The position numbers and the translations under genes were made by a program. From a virus: a stretch of 39,534 nt of DNA. Below the pieces are notes generated by a model, which was given only the letters and a program-made list of their open reading frames with translations, made no database searches and had not been told where the DNA came from. The stretch is from positions 1-39,534 of the IMG/VR virus record IMGVR_UViG_3300047550_001153; one strand, 5' to 3'. Within the stretch, counting starts at the first letter, position 1, and each line of letters begins with the position of its first letter. Shown piece after piece: positions 38,401 to 39,534 of the stretch.

Positions 38401-38584
38401 CCTCTTGGCAATGAATCCAATCTTTTAATTCTGAAATATACCAACGCAGTTCTTGCGCTTTGGCAGCGTGCCAACCTGAACCACTCTGTCGATATAACTG
38501 CTCATGTCTGTCGATAGCATTGAGCACTTGTTTGATTAAAGGATTCCACGGCTCACGAATAGGAGTATTCCATTCGCGTGTCAT
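38351..38584 (-). CDS. Minus-strand small protein inside the head gene block (77 aa)
   Basis: Start at ATG 38584 (a TTG at 38593 is less likely). It reads MTREWNTPIREPWNPLIKQV, then NAIDRHEQLYRQSGSGWHAA and AQELRWYISELKDWIHCQE, strongly gene-like and familiar to me from cyanophages without function. The last 17 residues overlap the DUF5872 gene. It is the only leftward gene in the structural block, so it must have its own promoter. A perfect inverted repeat lies 10 bases before it. Confidence 0.65.
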   Translation of the reverse strand: MTREWNTPIREPWNPLIKQVLNAIDRHEQLYRQSGSGWHAAKAQELRWYISELKDWIHCQEATTSHDQPSTQQTSCL

Positions 38585-38594
38585 TAGTGCCAAG

Positions 38595-38611
38595 GCTGGT
38601 ACGATACCAGC
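38595..38611. promoter_or_regulatory. Inverted repeat between divergent genes
   Basis: GCTGGTA-CGA-TACCAGC, perfect seven-base arms. It lies between the minus-strand gene (start 38584) and the scaffold gene (start 38635), and could be an operator for both or an RNA hairpin in the scaffold leader. A second small stem (AAGCC / GGCTT, 38618-38630) follows it. Confidence 0.45.
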
Positions 38612-38634
38612 GTAATTAAGCCTGCGGCTTATCC

Positions 38635-39315
38635 ATGTCTGATGAAAACCAAACCCAAGAGCCTGCGGCTACTGGGGTTGATGCTGAAGCGTTGCAGCGC
38701 AGCGTAGAAGCTCTTGAGCGTAAAAACCAAGAACTGATCGCTGAACTACGCAGCGCCAAATCCAAAGCACCAAAGCTGCCGGATGGGGTAAACGTCGATG
38801 AGCTGCTCGAATTCAAACGCAACTACGAACAGCAACAGCTCGAATCACAAGGCAAGTATCAAGAGGCAAGGCAAGCTCTGGAGCAGCAGTTCCGCGAGGC
38901 GACGGCGGAGAAGGACAAGCGCATCTCAGAGCTTGAAGCCCGTGTCCGCGAACTTGAACTGCTAACGCCTGCGGTCAGCGCATTGGCTGACATCGTGCAT
39001 GATCCTGACTTGGTGATGAAAACTAAGCTCTCGCCAGACAAGATTGAGCGCGAAGCTGATGGCACTGTCGTGGTGGTAGACGGCTACCAGCGCACACCCG
39101 TTAGCGAGTGGGCAAAGCAAACCCTGCCAGCTTGGATGCAAAAGCAACCTAAGCCACAGGGCAGCGGCGCACCCGTTGGTCGCAGCAGTGGCGACGTACC
39201 AGCAGGCATCAAAAACCCCTTCCTGCCTGAATCTTTCAACCTCACCGAACAGTCACGCCTGTTCCGTACTGATCGTGATTTGTACGAGAAATTGAAAGTA
39301 GCAGCGGGACGTTAG
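38635..39315 (+). CDS. Capsid scaffold protein
   Basis: 226 residues directly before the coat gene. Acidic, with long coiled coils at about 15-45 and 60-110 (LQRSVEALERKNQELIAELR, EKDKRISELEARVRELELL), a central small domain (DPDLVMKTKLSPDKIEREAD) and a C-terminal helix (LFRTDRDLYEKLKVAAGR) that would bind the coat protein. This is the usual form of a separate scaffold that guides prohead assembly and leaves before packaging. An 83-base leader precedes the coat gene. Confidence 0.85.
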   Translation: MSDENQTQEPAATGVDAEALQRSVEALERKNQELIAELRSAKSKAPKLPDGVNVDELLEFKRNYEQQQLESQGKYQEARQALEQQFREATAEKDKRISELEARVRELELLTPAVSALADIVHDPDLVMKTKLSPDKIEREADGTVVVVDGYQRTPVSEWAKQTLPAWMQKQPKPQGSGAPVGRSSGDVPAGIKNPFLPESFNLTEQSRLFRTDRDLYEKLKVAAGR

Positions 39316-39398
39316 TATTTATGTGTTCGCTCGTGATGGCTGCGCCACGCTGAGCCGAGGGCTGCGCCCAAACCGTAAACCAATCTTGGAGACTTGTC

Positions 39399-39534
39399 AT
39401 GGCGACCCTTCGCTCTGACATCATCATCCCCGAGGTATTTACGCCTTACGTCATTGAGCAAACCACTCAGCGTGATGCCTTCCTGGCTAGCGGTGTGGTG
39501 CAGCCCATGGCGGAGCTGAATGCCACCGAGGGCG
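39399..39534 (+). CDS. Major capsid protein (5' part; continues at base 1)
   Basis: ATG at 39399 with GGAG ten bases upstream; 9 bases before the terminal repeat. It opens MATLRSDIIIPEVFTPYVIE and runs off the window, continuing in frame at base 1 when the repeat is merged. The 83-base leader between scaffold and this start holds two direct copies of GGCTGCGCC and a small GGGC / GCCC stem. Confidence 0.9.
   Translation, partial: MATLRSDIIIPEVFTPYVIEQTTQRDAFLASGVVQPMAELNATEG
39408..39534. repeat. Terminal direct repeat, right copy
   Basis: Right-hand copy of the 127-base sequence at 1-127. Merging the two copies gives a genome of 39,407 bp and restores one uninterrupted capsid gene. Confidence 0.95.

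Noticed and set aside
39316-39398. Terminator between scaffold and capsid genes
   Set aside because: The GC-rich direct repeats form only a short stem with no T-run, and coat expression needs readthrough.
1-39534. Temperate lifestyle
   Set aside because: No integrase, excisionase, attachment core or CI/Cro pair seen. The RHH switch alone is not enough, though a plasmid-like state cannot be excluded.

Overview
The window looks like the complete genome of a lambda-like, long-tailed (siphovirus-type) phage of a cyanobacterium, probably a Synechococcus/Cyanobium-type host. The first 127 bases are repeated exactly at the end (39408-39534), so the sequence closes on itself at about 39,407 bp. The cut falls inside the major capsid gene, which is therefore split between the two ends. 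The cyanobacterial signs are a cyAbrB-type regulator, a primary-like sigma factor of cyanobacterial type, and a small protein resembling the phycobilisome-degradation protein NblA. I see no integrase, CI-type repressor, DNA polymerase, helicase or primase, no tRNA, CRISPR array, insertion sequence or reverse transcriptase. No stretch longer than 300 bases lacks a gene.

Layout. (1) Plus strand, 34268 through the junction to 19936: one long late block. It holds the cyAbrB regulator, portal (DUF4055), MuF-like head protein, small head-region genes (DUF6496, tudor-like, DUF5872), scaffold, capsid, decoration candidate, head-tail connectors, a large modular adhesin, neck and tail terminator, two tandem tail-tube paralogues, tail assembly chaperone with a -1 frameshift site, tape measure, lambda M/L/K/I/J homologues, glycine-rich fibre, small membrane proteins and a two-domain endolysin. 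(2) Minus strand, 28838 down to 19933: the early/middle block. It holds a RecB-like nuclease, many small genes, dCTP deaminase, RusA, a Sak3-like annealing protein, SSB, the sigma factor, an NrdR-like zinc ribbon protein and an HNH endonuclease. One plus-strand gene (the NblA-like one) lies inside it. (3) Plus strand, 28885 to 34031: a ribbon-helix-helix regulator, an O-like replication initiator with iterons inside its gene, small genes, a ParB-like plus Mom-like pair (probable DNA modification), and the terminase subunits.

How it may work together. The two arms diverge at 28839-28884, where two sigma70-like promoters share one -10 element in opposite directions and flank a small palindrome next to the ribbon-helix-helix gene: a candidate switch. 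Replication probably starts in the iterons of the initiator gene and depends on the host replisome. Recombination functions are the annealing protein, the RecB-like nuclease, RusA and SSB. The sigma factor (with a divergent -35-reading region), cyAbrB homologue and zinc-ribbon protein form a host-transcription takeover set. ParB-Mom probably modifies phage DNA against restriction. Lysis uses a lysozyme-peptidase fusion with one of three small membrane proteins as holin candidate.
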